Source: JAVBSX01 sp051660685 | GTDB lineage: Bacteria; Planctomycetota; Planctomycetia; Pirellulales; Thermoguttaceae | Length of the DNA: 64,000 nt | Assembly: GCA_051660685.1 (NCBI GenBank) | Contig: JBOFQB010000041.1 | Coordinates: forward strand, 1 to 64,000 | Direction of reading: 5' to 3' | Shown: piece after piece, positions 7,867 through 16,918 of the stretch | Layout of the letters: every line of letters starts with the position of its first letter | How positions within the stretch are numbered: position 1 is the stretch's first letter | Position numbers and translations under genes: made by a program | Notes under the pieces: generated by a model | The model's input: only the letters and a program-made list of their open reading frames with translations | Told to the model about the DNA's origin: nothing | Database searches by the model: none

Positions 7867-8965
7867 CCCGCAACACGTCAATGATTAGTTCGGGGTCGAT
7901 TCCGTCCCTGATTTCACACATTCCTAACCCGGTCGGCAAGACCAAATGAAGTCGTCCGTGTTCGGTTTTTTTGTCCCTCATCATAACCTTGATCCATTCT
8001 TGCGGGTCGTGAAGAGGACCGGGGGGGAGATGAACCCAGTCAATCGGCAATCCGAGCGAACTGTGCAGCATCATCATTTGTTCAACTGTTTTCTGGTCAA
8101 TCAAACCGAGTCGATTAGCAACTCGGGCTGCACAAATCGAACCGATTGAAACGGCTAAACCGTGAGGAACCGTTCCATGTCCGCAAAGCGTCTCGATTGC
8201 ATGTCCAAAAGTGTGTCCGTAATTCAACTTCGCGCGCAATCCGCTCGTTTCCCGTTCATCCTGCACAACAATGTCGGCTTTGATTTGGCAACATCGGGCA
8301 ATCACCTGTCGTAAAAAAACAGGGTCCCGTTCATTCAGAAGTGCAACATGGGACGCCAAAAGGTCAAAAAAGGGGGCATCTAACGATTCAGCGTATTTGA
8401 CGACTTCTCCCAACCCGCTTAGGTACTCCTGTTGACTCAAGGTCTTTAACGTGCTTGTGTCAATCAACACGGCAATTGGTTGATGAAATGCCCCGACCAT
8501 ATTTTTAGCTTTTTCAAGATTGACCCCGACTTTTCCCCCAACCGAACTGTCCACTTGAGCAAGTAACGTGGTTGGAACCTGAAAAAACCGGATTCCGCGA
8601 GCAAATGTTGCCGCAACGAAACCGGCAAGATCGCCGATTACACCTCCTCCGATTGCGAGGACGAGGGATTTTCGGTCAACACCATCTTCAAGCATTGCGT
8701 CCCAAACCGCTTCTGCTGTTGCAATGGATTTGCTCCCTTCTCCGGCTGCAACAACGCGAAGATCGACGTTAAATCCTTGTTCGTGAATCGAATCGGCAAT
8801 TCGGGCTGCATAAAGAGGGCTGACATTTTCATCTGTCAAAACCTCGCAATGTGAAATCGGCTCAAAAGAAGTGAGCATTGAAGCGACTTGGGACAAATTA
8901 TCAGTCCCTATTTCAATGTCATAACTCCGATTTCCAAGAGGGACATGAACGATTTCCGTTTGCAT
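7862..8965 (-). CDS. aroB: 3-dehydroquinate synthase
   Basis: This 367-residue enzyme converts DAHP to 3-dehydroquinate, the second step of the shikimate pathway, in the cytoplasm with NAD and a divalent metal. The NAD-binding block GEGSKS (about 76-80), GGGVIGDLAG (106-115) and PTTLLAQVDSSVGGK (131-145) are textbook. Metal ligands are Glu187 (GLGEVVKY), a histidine of the GHTFGHAIE block (about 250-258) and the His of VPHG (268). Length matches the family. The last codon and TAG stop lie in a low-complexity repeat shared with other gene ends. tyrA, another aromatic amino acid gene, is divergent about 560 bp away. Confidence 0.96.
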   Translation of the reverse strand: MQTEIVHVPLGNRSYDIEIGTDNLSQVASMLTSFEPISHCEVLTDENVSPLYAARIADSIHEQGFNVDLRVVAAGEGSKSIATAEAVWDAMLEDGVDRKSLVLAIGGGVIGDLAGFVAATFARGIRFFQVPTTLLAQVDSSVGGKVGVNLEKAKNMVGAFHQPIAVLIDTSTLKTLSQQEYLSGLGEVVKYAESLDAPFFDLLASHVALLNERDPVFLRQVIARCCQIKADIVVQDERETSGLRAKLNYGHTFGHAIETLCGHGTVPHGLAVSIGSICAARVANRLGLIDQKTVEQMMMLHSSLGLPIDWVHLPPGPLHDPQEWIKVMMRDKKTEHGRLHLVLPTGLGMCEIRDGIDPELIIDVLRE

Positions 8966-9101
8966 AGACTACCTTTATTCGTCAAGGGAAAAATCCCGGC
9001 TTTTCCGGGCGATTCGAAAAGTTTTACAATTCCTGAAATAGAAAAAGGTTTCCAAGCGTGTGAACCACTTAAAGCGCAACACGAAAGAATCCTTTATGAG
9101 A

Positions 9102-9158
9102 ATGAACACTGAAAGTCTAAGTCATGCCAAATGGAATTACAAGTACCATTGGGTGTTT
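9102..9158 (+). pseudogene. N-terminal remnant of an IS200-type transposase (tnpA)
   Basis: Nineteen codons encode an IS200/IS605 TnpA start (SLSHAKWNYKYHWVF, resembling the family's SLSHTRWNCKYHIVF). Similarity then stops abruptly and the sequence runs into a family E repeat at 9161. The full enzyme is about 150 residues, so this is a dead fragment. The catalytic HUH motif and tyrosine are missing. Confidence 0.75.
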
Positions 9159-9160
9159 GG

Positions 9161-9293
9161 CAGACTGCTAACAAGTTTGGTTTTGCGACCTGAATTGAGT
9201 TGGATTGGGCGGACGTTTTTTACCACGAAATGCACGAAAGACACGAAAAACGGTATTTTGTGAGGTTTTCGTGATTTTTGTGATTTTCGTGGT
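9161..9293 (+). repeat. Family E repeat, copy 1
   Basis: The repeat starts with CAGACTGCTAACAAGTTTGG at 9161-9180 and ends with a degenerate palindrome ACCACGAAA...TTTCGTGGT at 9222-9293. An inverted copy with both parts in the same relative arrangement lies at 40485-40610. It directly abuts the IS200 remnant. The rest of the gap (8966-9101 and 9294-9521) shows nothing recognisable. Confidence 0.8.
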
Positions 9294-9521
9294 AAAAAAA
9301 TAAAAATGACTCCTTTTCGCAAAACTTGTTAACGGACTGACACTGACAGTCAGAAGAGGGGCGTATGAAAGAAGTCGTGAACGGTTGCACGAAATGTTCT
9401 ACAAACACCGTGTCTTGATTCCAGCTGCTTTTACTTTACAATGTGTCAAACTCGTGAATCAAGATCGGCTGTTCTTTTCTGACTTTGCCTATTCCCCCAA
9501 TCTTAACAGCCCCTTTCGACT

Positions 9522-10436
9522 ATGCTCTCCCGTGTACTTATTGTCGGTGTCGGCCTACTTGGAACCTCTCTCGGTTTGGCCCTGAAACAACGTTCGCTCG
9601 CCCGAACAGTTTGTGGGGTTGACCCTTTACAGGAACATTTGGACCTTGCGTTGGAACGAGGGGCAATTGATTGCGGGATGACCGAACTTTCCTCGTTCTC
9701 CCCCTGTTCCTCGCCCCTCCCTCTGTCCCCGTCTCCCCAAAATCATCGACCGTCCCCTGTTTCTTTCCAAGAACCCGACGAATTAGTCGTCGTTTGTACC
9801 CCCGTCCGACTCATTGCTCCGACAATCCTCGCTTTTGCCCGGGAAAATAATCGGCGTCCCCGCTTTATAACCGATGTTGGCAGTACCAAATTGTCCATTT
9901 TGCGGGAAATCAAGGACAGATTGCCCCCTCACCTTCATTATGTTGGTTCTCACCCCATTACCGGCAGTGAACAGAGCGGACCGTCTTCGGCCCGGGCCGA
10001 TCTGTTTGCCGGGACATTGACGGTGTTGACCCCTTGTGAGGACCAACCGATTGGTGATACGGCGTTTTTGGAACGGTTCTGGAACGCTTTAGGCAGTACC
10101 GTCATTCAAACCCCTCCTGATATTCACGATCAGATTCTGTCCCGAACCAGTCATTTTCCGCATCTCCTCGCAACTCTTCTGGTTCAAATGCTAAAACCGG
10201 GCGATCATCTTATGGTTGGACCCGGCTTTAGAAGTACCAGTCGTTTGGCGTCCGGGAATGTGTCCATTTGGCGTGATATTTTTATGGACAATCGTGAAGA
10301 GGTGTTGCAGTCGATCAACCAATTTCGTTCTCTGTTGGATTTATGTCAGGAGATACTGGAACAGGGGGATGAATATCGGTTGGAGAAACTTTTAGGGCAG
10401 TCGAAACGGCAACGGGATGCATTGGAAAGAAAGTAG
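9522..10436 (+). CDS. tyrA: Prephenate dehydrogenase
   Basis: This 304-residue enzyme oxidatively decarboxylates prephenate (or arogenate) to the tyrosine precursor using NAD(P). The Rossmann motif GVGLLGTSLG is at 9-18. GSHPITGSEQSG carries the substrate-site residues. The helical C-terminal domain follows without an ACT domain. Residues about 58-85 are a Pro/Ser-rich insert encoded by a C/T-rich run like the intergenic C-rich tracts. It falls in a surface loop of the Rossmann domain, just before the CTP segment, and keeps the frame. No Shine-Dalgarno is obvious. aroB lies upstream on the other strand. Confidence 0.93.
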   Translation: MLSRVLIVGVGLLGTSLGLALKQRSLARTVCGVDPLQEHLDLALERGAIDCGMTELSSFSPCSSPLPLSPSPQNHRPSPVSFQEPDELVVVCTPVRLIAPTILAFARENNRRPRFITDVGSTKLSILREIKDRLPPHLHYVGSHPITGSEQSGPSSARADLFAGTLTVLTPCEDQPIGDTAFLERFWNALGSTVIQTPPDIHDQILSRTSHFPHLLATLLVQMLKPGDHLMVGPGFRSTSRLASGNVSIWRDIFMDNREEVLQSINQFRSLLDLCQEILEQGDEYRLEKLLGQSKRQRDALERK

Positions 10437-10595
10437 GAGTCGGATTTGTTTGCCTATTCTCCCCTTCCTTTGCTTCTTGTGCTGATTCTCTTGCCGAAAA
10501 GTGATGTGAGACTATAATTTGGGTGTTCAGAGTTCGTTTTCAGGAGCGGATTGTGCGACTCCGACTTTGGACTTTGACTTTTACCAAGACGAACC

Positions 10596-11183
10596 GTGAA
10601 AATTATTATTGTATTAGGACACCCGAAGTTTGGCAGTTTCAATCATGCAATCGCCGATACTGTTTTTCGTGAACTCAGTGAGTTGGGACATGAAGTGACA
10701 TTCCGGGATTTGTATGCAGAACGGTTTGACCCGGTTCTTCCGGCCGGAGAAGCGGAATTACCCCTCGAAAAAACACCCGGTTCCGTTCGTGAAAGTGTCC
10801 GCCAACTTCAGGAAGCAGACGGTTTGGTCTTCGTTCATCCCAATTGGTGGGGCGGACCGCCCTGTATTCTGCGCGGTTGGTTGGATCGCGTCTTTCGACA
10901 TGGTATTGCCTATCATTTTACGGAAAAGGGACCGGTTCCTCTTTTGACGGAAAAGACGATTCAGGTTTTTACGACCAGCAACACCCCGAAAGAGGTTGAG
11001 CTGAACGTCTACCATGACCCGCTTGAAAACTTTTGGAAGACAATCGTCTTTGGTCTTTGCGGTTGCAAATCGTTTGAACGTTGCAATTTCGAACAGATCA
11101 TTCTGAGTACACGCGAAGAACGGGAAAACTGGCTCCAAGAAGTCGTCCAGACCGTTCGACGCCGTTTTCCTCAAGAACCTTGA
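10596..11183 (+). CDS. NAD(P)H-dependent flavodoxin-fold oxidoreductase (NQO1/MdaB-like)
   Basis: This 195-residue cytoplasmic flavoprotein belongs to the flavodoxin_2 family, which reduces quinones and related electrophiles with NAD(P)H and FMN or FAD. The phosphate-binding loop is GHPKFGSFNHAI near the N-terminus. The flavin-binding block is FVHPNWWGGPPCILRGWLDRVF at about 79-100, interrupted nowhere. The length fits the family. It appears to be a single-gene unit. Substrate cannot be told from sequence. Confidence 0.88.
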   Translation: MKIIIVLGHPKFGSFNHAIADTVFRELSELGHEVTFRDLYAERFDPVLPAGEAELPLEKTPGSVRESVRQLQEADGLVFVHPNWWGGPPCILRGWLDRVFRHGIAYHFTEKGPVPLLTEKTIQVFTTSNTPKEVELNVYHDPLENFWKTIVFGLCGCKSFERCNFEQIILSTREERENWLQEVVQTVRRRFPQEP

Positions 11184-11466
11184 TCCGGCAAATGACCGTT
11201 GCGAGTTGACAATTGCCGGTTGACGGATTGACAGTCGGGAGTTGAAAAGAGACGGCATCTTTGGGGATTGCGATTGTCGTTTGTTTGCTTGATTCGGGCT
11301 GCATGATTCGCTATACTGAGCGGAATGTGAATGTTTCGTCCCGATTATAGATGTTGTGTCCTCATTATCCCGTCCCACAAAATTTCCTGTCCTACAAAAT
11401 TTTCCGTCCCGTTTCCGTTCTGCAAGTTTTCCGTTCAGCAATAACATTATCCCGGAGTCCCTCACT
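11184..11466. other. Intergenic region before the Tat oxidoreductase
   Basis: This 283-bp gap holds short direct repeats of a GTTGAC(A)ATT-like word at 11204-11240 and a CCCGTCC/CCTACAAAAT-rich stretch near 11370-11430. No gene or repeat-family member is seen. Confidence 0.4.
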
Positions 11467-12798
11467 ATGTCCGTATCGTCCTCTTCTCGTCGTTCGTTCC
11501 TCAAAACAGCAGCACTTGGAAGTGCCGCACTTGCTCTTTCGCCGGTTCCGCGAGTTCATGCCGGGGAAAATCATACAATCAAAGTCGCTCTTGTCGGTTG
11601 CGGCGGTCGAGGAGGAGGAGCTGCTGTTAATGCTCTTTCAACAGAAGGACCTGTAAAACTTTGGGCGGTTGCGGATGTTTTTGAAAACCGGTTGGAAGGT
11701 TGTTTACGTTCGCTCGAAGATGCGTTTCCCGAAAAAGTGGATGTTCCGAAAGAACGGCAATTTTTGGGATTTGACGCATTCAAAAAGGCGATTGACTCGC
11801 TTGATCCGGGCGATGTTGTTCTGCTCGCAACAATCCCGGCATTTCGTCCCCAACATGTTGAGTATGCGGTCCAAAAGGGGATTAACGTGTTTATGGAAAA
11901 ATCGTTTGGTGTTGATGTTCCCGGCGTCAAACGGATTATGGAATCGTCAAAACTGGCCGATCAGAAGAACGTCAAAATAGCGTGCGGTCTCATGTGGAGA
12001 CATTGTAAAGCGCGAGCAGAAGCGATTGACCGGATACATCAGGGGGAGATTGGCGATTTGGTTCATTTGCGGACATACCGAATGCATGGACCGGTTTGGA
12101 TGAGCGAACGGACACGTCGAGAGAAAGAATTGGGATATCAGATCAGGAATTACAGCAATTTTACTTGGACAAATGGTAGTTTTCTGTTGGATTGGCAGGT
12201 TCACAACATCGATATTTGTTGTTGGGCCAAGAATGCTTGGCCGGTCAAAGTTCTTGGAATGGGGGGACGAGCGGGACGTCGGGTTGACGGACAGGAATTC
12301 GATCATTACAACGTGGAGTACACGTTTGCAGACGGTTCCAACCTTTATGTGGTTGGACGACATTGCCCGAATTGTTTTGACATGTACAGTGATTTTGTCC
12401 ATGGTACAAAAGGGTCGGGCGTTTTAATGACCAATCTCTCAGCATCTGCGTCAAAACTGTATAAGAATCAGTTAATGATCCCAGAAAATGTGATATGGGC
12501 ATTTCCGGGGAACGAACCGAATCCGTATCAAGTCGAGATGGACCGTCTTTTTGCGGCGATTCGTCAGGATGTAGCGTATAACGAGGGACATCGTGCCGCG
12601 CAAGCAGCCCTTGCTGGTATTTTTGGTCGCATGTCCGTTTTTTCCGGCAAAGAGATACATTGGGAGGAAGCAATTCAGTCAACCCGGGAAGAATTTCCTG
12701 GTCTGGATCAAATCACTTGGGAAACCCAACCGCCTGTTTTACCGAACGAACAGGGGGAGTATCCGATTGCGATTCCGGGGGAGACCGCGCCTTGGTAA
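11467..12798 (+). CDS. Tat-exported Gfo/Idh/MocA-family oxidoreductase
   Basis: This 443-residue protein starts with a twin-arginine signal (SRRSFLKTAALGSAALAL, residues 7-24), so it should be exported folded to the periplasm. The Rossmann motif VGCGGRGGGAA follows, then the EK(S) catalytic region (FMEKSFG) and a C-terminal alpha/beta domain with the HNIDICCW histidine. The family oxidises or rearranges sugars and polyols with bound NAD(P). Planctomycetes carry many Tat-exported members. The substrate is unknown. The ATG at 11467 has a GGAG 10 bp upstream and begins the signal peptide. An upstream in-frame ATG at 11356 would spoil it. Confidence 0.93.
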   Translation: MSVSSSSRRSFLKTAALGSAALALSPVPRVHAGENHTIKVALVGCGGRGGGAAVNALSTEGPVKLWAVADVFENRLEGCLRSLEDAFPEKVDVPKERQFLGFDAFKKAIDSLDPGDVVLLATIPAFRPQHVEYAVQKGINVFMEKSFGVDVPGVKRIMESSKLADQKNVKIACGLMWRHCKARAEAIDRIHQGEIGDLVHLRTYRMHGPVWMSERTRREKELGYQIRNYSNFTWTNGSFLLDWQVHNIDICCWAKNAWPVKVLGMGGRAGRRVDGQEFDHYNVEYTFADGSNLYVVGRHCPNCFDMYSDFVHGTKGSGVLMTNLSASASKLYKNQLMIPENVIWAFPGNEPNPYQVEMDRLFAAIRQDVAYNEGHRAAQAALAGIFGRMSVFSGKEIHWEEAIQSTREEFPGLDQITWETQPPVLPNEQGEYPIAIPGETAPW

Positions 12799-12822
12799 TT
12801 CGGGACGACCTCATTGTCGTTC

Positions 12823-13010
12823 AGATGAAGGGAGCAACGCAACCCCGGGTTAATCGGTCCTCCTCAAAATAATGTAGCTCCGTCGGAGCGGTCTAGGTTT
12901 AGCCGCGATACAACGTATCGCGCGTTTTGAACGACCCAAACCGCCCAAAACATGCAGAACGTTGTTCTGCGGCTAAACGACATATTGAGGTCGCTACTAT
13001 GCAGCGACTT
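12823..13010. repeat. Family C hairpins around a family A element
   Basis: Family C words are present at 12823-12892, including an ACCCCGGGTT segment and the hairpin GTAGCTCCGTCGGAGCGG, and again at 12986-13010 (TCGCTACTATGCAGCGA). A full family A element sits between them at 12898-12978. The rest of the gap to 13175 is A/T-rich with no recognisable feature. Confidence 0.7.
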
Positions 13011-13175
13011 TCAGAGGACCATCTTCTGAATTTTCAGTATCTGCATCCCAATTTTTAATGTGGACAAGACACTTGTTTGATTTCACAACCTTGTGTGATA
13101 ATTAACAACTCAAACCATACAATCAGACCGGCTTCAAAGGGATACAGACAAAACGTAAACCACCTAAATTATTAA

Positions 13176-14402
13176 ATGACGACATCCAAAATAACCATGA
13201 TGAATAAAGTTCTGATCATCGGCGCGGGCGGGGTCGGTCGCGTCGTCGCCCTAAAATGTTCGCAACATCCTGAAATTTTTAAGGAATTGACCCTTGCAAG
13301 TCGGACAAAGAGCAAGTGTGATGCTATTTTGAATGATGTCAAGAATTTTCCCGGTTCTTTGAGGACCGAACAGGTTGATGCTGATAAGGTTCCCGAGTTG
13401 GTTGCTCTCATTCGGGACGTGCAACCTCATCTGGTTGTCCATGTCGCCCTTCCTTATCAAGACCTGAGTATCATGGATGCTTGTCTTGAAACCGGAGTTC
13501 ACTACCTTGATACAGCAAATTATGAGCATCCTGATCTTGCCAAATTTGAATATGGTCCACAATGGAAATACCAGGACCGATTTGAACAAGCGGGTCTCCT
13601 TGCGCTTTTGGGCGCGGGTTTTGACCCGGGAATGACAAATGTTTATACGGCGTATGCCAAGAAACATCATTTTGACCGAATGAAGACTGTTGACATCATT
13701 GATTGCAACGCCGGGGATCACGGTTATCCTTTTGCAACAAACTTTAACCCGGAAATCAATATTCGGGAAGTGTCCGCAAAAGGTCGGTATTTCGAGAAGG
13801 GACATTGGATCGAGACGGAACCGCTTTCCGTTAAGAAAGTGTTTGATTTCCCGGACGGAATTGGGCCGAAAGACATGTATTTGCTTTATCATGAGGAAAT
13901 GGAATCGTTGACCAAGCATTTTCCTGAAGTTGAGCGAATGAGATTTTGGATGACTTTTGGTCAATCTTACCTCACTCACCTTAAAGTCTTGGAAAATGTC
14001 GGCATGACCCGAATTGACCCGGTTCTGTTTGAAGGAAAAGAAATCATTCCGCTCCAATTTTTGAAAACGCTTCTTCCTGACCCCGCTTCTCTTGGTCCAA
14101 GAACGCGAGGAAAAACCTGTATTGGTTGTTGGATTAACGGAACCCAAAAAGGAACAGAAAAAACCTATTACGTTTATAACATTTGCGATCATGAAGCCTG
14201 TTTCCAAGAAGTCGGTGCCCAAGCGGTCAGTTACACAACCGGAGTTCCGGCTGCACTCGCCGCAAAAATGATTCTTTCTGGTCAATGGAACGGAAGAGGG
14301 GTGTTTAACATGGAGCAGTTTGACCCCGACCCGTTCATGCAAGAAATTGGTTCTTGGGGACTACCTTGGGTTGAGACATTTCCAAATCATCCCGATTTTT
14401 AG
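13176..14402 (+). CDS. Carboxynorspermidine synthase-like (saccharopine dehydrogenase family)
   Basis: This 408-residue enzyme resembles carboxynorspermidine dehydrogenase, which joins aspartate semialdehyde to a diamine with NADPH in an alternative spermidine/norspermidine route. The N-terminal Rossmann motif IIGAGGVGRVVALKC and the family block GDHGYPFATNFNPEINIRE (about 180-200) support this over lysine-pathway saccharopine dehydrogenase. The partner decarboxylase (nspC) is not in the window. Starts at 13176, 13197 and 13200 are all possible; homology begins at MNKVLIIGAGG, so 13200 is a good alternative. No clear Shine-Dalgarno helps. Confidence 0.82.
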   Translation: MTTSKITMMNKVLIIGAGGVGRVVALKCSQHPEIFKELTLASRTKSKCDAILNDVKNFPGSLRTEQVDADKVPELVALIRDVQPHLVVHVALPYQDLSIMDACLETGVHYLDTANYEHPDLAKFEYGPQWKYQDRFEQAGLLALLGAGFDPGMTNVYTAYAKKHHFDRMKTVDIIDCNAGDHGYPFATNFNPEINIREVSAKGRYFEKGHWIETEPLSVKKVFDFPDGIGPKDMYLLYHEEMESLTKHFPEVERMRFWMTFGQSYLTHLKVLENVGMTRIDPVLFEGKEIIPLQFLKTLLPDPASLGPRTRGKTCIGCWINGTQKGTEKTYYVYNICDHEACFQEVGAQAVSYTTGVPAALAAKMILSGQWNGRGVFNMEQFDPDPFMQEIGSWGLPWVETFPNHPDF

Positions 14403-14455
14403 CGTAAACCCGTTTGAAACCTCCTTGTTTTGTCCGGCTTATGCCGGGCGAAGTC

Positions 14456-14483
14456 AGCGCGATCCGTTGTATCACGGCTCAAC
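14456..14483. repeat. Family A half element
   Basis: One degenerate palindrome of family A (GCGCGATCCGTTGTATCACGGCT-like) lies between the synthase-like gene and rnd. The other palindrome is missing. Confidence 0.6.
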
Positions 14484-14541
14484 ATGTGAGCGAGGTCACA
14501 CACTACTTTTGTCGTCCGTCCAACGTTTGCCGTTTTTTTTC

Positions 14542-15720
14542 ATGTCTCACATCACAATTGCAACGACTGAACAACTTGCCCGACTTTTAGATAAGATGCG
14601 ACAAAGTTCTTGGGTTGGTCTGGACACGGAATTTATCTCGGAAAGTCGTTATCAGCCCCAATTGTGTCTGATTCAGGTTGCGTTTGAAGACGGTATTGCC
14701 CTGATTGATCCCCTTGCTTTGTCCGAAAATGAATGTCGCCCTTTTTGGCAGTTTTTGTGTGAGGAAGAACGTGAAATTCTAGTTCATTCAGGACGCAGCG
14801 AATTGGAATTCTGCTTCAAAGCAGTCGGGCAAATCCCCCAATCCGTCTTCGATGTCCAACTTGCAGCCGGTTTCGTCGGTCTCGATTTTCCTGCCAGTTT
14901 CAGCTTGTTGACCCAAAATCTGTTGCATCTGAACCTTCCTAAAGGAGAGACCCGAACGGATTGGCGCAAACGCCCGCTCTCTGACCGCCAACTCGAATAC
15001 GCCCTCAACGATGTCCGCCCGCTCTACGATCTCGCCAAAAAACTCCAAAACCGGCTAAAAAACTTACGCCGTTTGAACTGGTTTCACGAGGAATCCTTGC
15101 AAACGGGTCGGATATTGCAACGAACCTGGAGTCAACCGAAATGGAAGGAAACGGCGAAATGCCGGACACTTTCGGCAAGGGAGCAGGGGATTGTCCGCGA
15201 ACTTTGGATTTGGCGGGATCATTTGGCGAAAAGGACAAACCAAGTGACATCACGGATTCTGCGCGACGATCTGCTTATTGCAATTGCCAAATTAAAATCA
15301 GCGGACATTCAACGCATAGAATCCATAAGGGGAATGGAACGGAGTTCCTTAGTTGGTCAATACCGGGAAATCAGCGCGGCCGTTGAGCGAGGATTATCTC
15401 TGGACGTTGAGGAACTCCCTCAACCGACGGATCATCAGAACATCCCGCAATATCAAATTATGGTTCAACTGCTTTACGCTGTTTTGCAGATGATTTGCAA
15501 ACAACATCGTATTGCAACCGCTTTAGTCGGTTCTCAAACCGATGTCCGGGAATGGATTGCCCATGTTCTTGGAACACTGCCGGACGGAATCACCCCTCGA
15601 TTGTCACAATGTTGGCGAGCCGAACTGTTAAATGGTTCTCTTGAACCGATTTTGTTAGGCAAAAAAGGATTGCGTCTCAATCCGAAACGACCCGAAGAAC
15701 CGCTTGTCTTTGCCGACTAG
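14542..15720 (+). CDS. rnd: Ribonuclease D
   Basis: This 392-residue 3'-5' exoribonuclease trims tRNA and other small RNA 3' ends. It has the DEDD exonuclease domain: Exo I with Asp28 and Glu30 (GLDTEFISE), Exo II HSGRSELEF near residues 83-91, and Exo III YALNDVRPLYDL near 153-164. An HRDC domain follows from about 195 (REQGIVRELWIWRDHLAKR). A second, less conserved HRDC-like part fills the C-terminus. The ATG at 14542 starts the fold; the frame is open back to 14320 but overlaps the previous gene. Confidence 0.93.
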   Translation: MSHITIATTEQLARLLDKMRQSSWVGLDTEFISESRYQPQLCLIQVAFEDGIALIDPLALSENECRPFWQFLCEEEREILVHSGRSELEFCFKAVGQIPQSVFDVQLAAGFVGLDFPASFSLLTQNLLHLNLPKGETRTDWRKRPLSDRQLEYALNDVRPLYDLAKKLQNRLKNLRRLNWFHEESLQTGRILQRTWSQPKWKETAKCRTLSAREQGIVRELWIWRDHLAKRTNQVTSRILRDDLLIAIAKLKSADIQRIESIRGMERSSLVGQYREISAAVERGLSLDVEELPQPTDHQNIPQYQIMVQLLYAVLQMICKQHRIATALVGSQTDVREWIAHVLGTLPDGITPRLSQCWRAELLNGSLEPILLGKKGLRLNPKRPEEPLVFAD

Positions 15721-16114
15721 AGCGTTTCAATATTTGGTATACACCGTTCACGGGAAATTACAATTGGATTAATATTCTCAGCACCAAAGGTGCGTAACAA
15801 AATAGCCGGCGGTTTTAACCGCTGGTGTCAGAATGTCAAAAAATATTCGCCCTGTCAGGGCGAAACAATGAATTGTGCTGCCCCTTCAGGGCAGAGTATG
15901 GCGTGTGATACCAACCCAGGGTTGCGGCGAGTACGCCTTACCCTGGGCTATTTTGTTGCGCCCCGTTGGGGCGAAGATTTCATTTTCCACTCTGAAAATA
16001 AGGTATTTCAATTATGTTTTGTAAAAATATCCGTGAACGGTTCCAAGAGATGCCGTCCTTGAATTTTTGAACCGAAAATATATGCAATGTGTATACCAAT
16101 TATTGAGATGCGCT
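15721..16114. mobile_element. MITE-like element with terminal inverted repeats and internal hairpins
   Basis: The left end (15721-15744) and right end (16089-16114) are inverted repeats of about 24 bp. The inner 17 bp, CAATATTTGGTATACAC, match at all but one position. A second inner inverted repeat (ACCGTTCACGG near 15743, complement near 16031) lies inside. The interior is a string of hairpins, such as TTCGCCCTGTCAGGGCGAA, CTGCCCCTTCAGGGCAG, and AACCCAGGGTT pairing with ACCCTGGGCT. No transposase gene is present. The element starts directly after the rnd stop codon. Confidence 0.65.
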
Positions 16115-16143
16115 AAACGATATTGTGGTATTCGCGTTGCACC

Positions 16144-16905
16144 TCACTTTTGTCCATAATAAGCATTTTGTCCGTGTTTGCGGTTGTAATGCTTTTCAAG
16201 AATATACGATTCGAGCGGTTCTGCACCTCGGATTTGCTGTTCACAATGCAGTTCCCGTTCGAGAGCAAGCATTTGGGTTCCGTAAGCGATCTTGGCGACT
16301 GCTTCAAGGGCAATTGCGTTGTGAACGGCCTTTTCAACCGATTCGCCCCAAGTGAAAGGGGCATGTCCTGCAACTAAAACAGCGGGAACCGCCAAATGGT
16401 CAATCGGCTTGGGAAGGTGATTGGGGATTGGAAATCGGAGGGAAACGTCTTTGAATCGTTCAACAATAACAACGCCCGTGTTCCGTTCGTAATTTTCTTC
16501 CACTTCCCCTTTTGTCAACGGTCGTGTCAAAGGAACCGAACCAAAAAAATGGTCGGCATGTGTCGTTCCAAAACAGCGAATTTCTCGTCGCGCTTGCGCG
16601 AACATGGTTGCCCAGGTACTATGCGTGTGAACGATTGCTTTGATTCCGGGGAACTGTTGATACAGGTAAAGATGAGTTGGCGTGTCGGAAGAGGGGCGAT
16701 GATTCCCCTCGATCACGCGACCAACCAGATCGACTAGAACGATATGTTCCGGTTTCAGTTCGTCATAAGGGACCCCGCTTGGTTTAATTGCAACGGTCAT
16801 TCCATCTTCAGAAAGTGAGCTGACATTTCCCCAAGTCAACGTAACCAGACCCTGTTTCACAATGTCAAGATTCCCCTGATATACCGCTCGTTTCAATTCG
16901 TCCAT
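16144..16905 (-). CDS. araD: L-ribulose-5-phosphate 4-epimerase-like (AraD/aldolase class II family)
   Basis: This 253-residue zinc enzyme would convert L-ribulose 5-phosphate to D-xylulose 5-phosphate in pentose use. The zinc ligands are in HTHSTWAT and in the VAGHAPFTWG block. LTWGNVSS near the N-terminus binds the phosphate, and the tail EKHYNRKHGQNAYYGQ is characteristic of AraD rather than fuculose aldolase. The ATG at 16905 is preceded by GGAG at a good distance. Longer in-frame starts would overlap the small upstream gene, whose stop lies 13 bp away. The rest of an arabinose pathway is not in view, although a Tat-exported isomerase-like gene lies 8 kb downstream. Confidence 0.92.
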   Translation of the reverse strand: MDELKRAVYQGNLDIVKQGLVTLTWGNVSSLSEDGMTVAIKPSGVPYDELKPEHIVLVDLVGRVIEGNHRPSSDTPTHLYLYQQFPGIKAIVHTHSTWATMFAQARREIRCFGTTHADHFFGSVPLTRPLTKGEVEENYERNTGVVIVERFKDVSLRFPIPNHLPKPIDHLAVPAVLVAGHAPFTWGESVEKAVHNAIALEAVAKIAYGTQMLALERELHCEQQIRGAEPLESYILEKHYNRKHGQNAYYGQK

Positions 16906-16918
16906 CTGTTTTCTCCGT

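Noticed and set aside
9060..9263. A complete small gene around the IS200 remnant
   Set aside because: Only 19 codons resemble a transposase; the rest of the frame is family E repeat.
13251..14342. 363-codon open frame on the minus strand opposite the carboxynorspermidine synthase-like gene
   Set aside because: It is antisense to a gene with clear homology, has no recognisable domain and its composition is that of a shadow frame.
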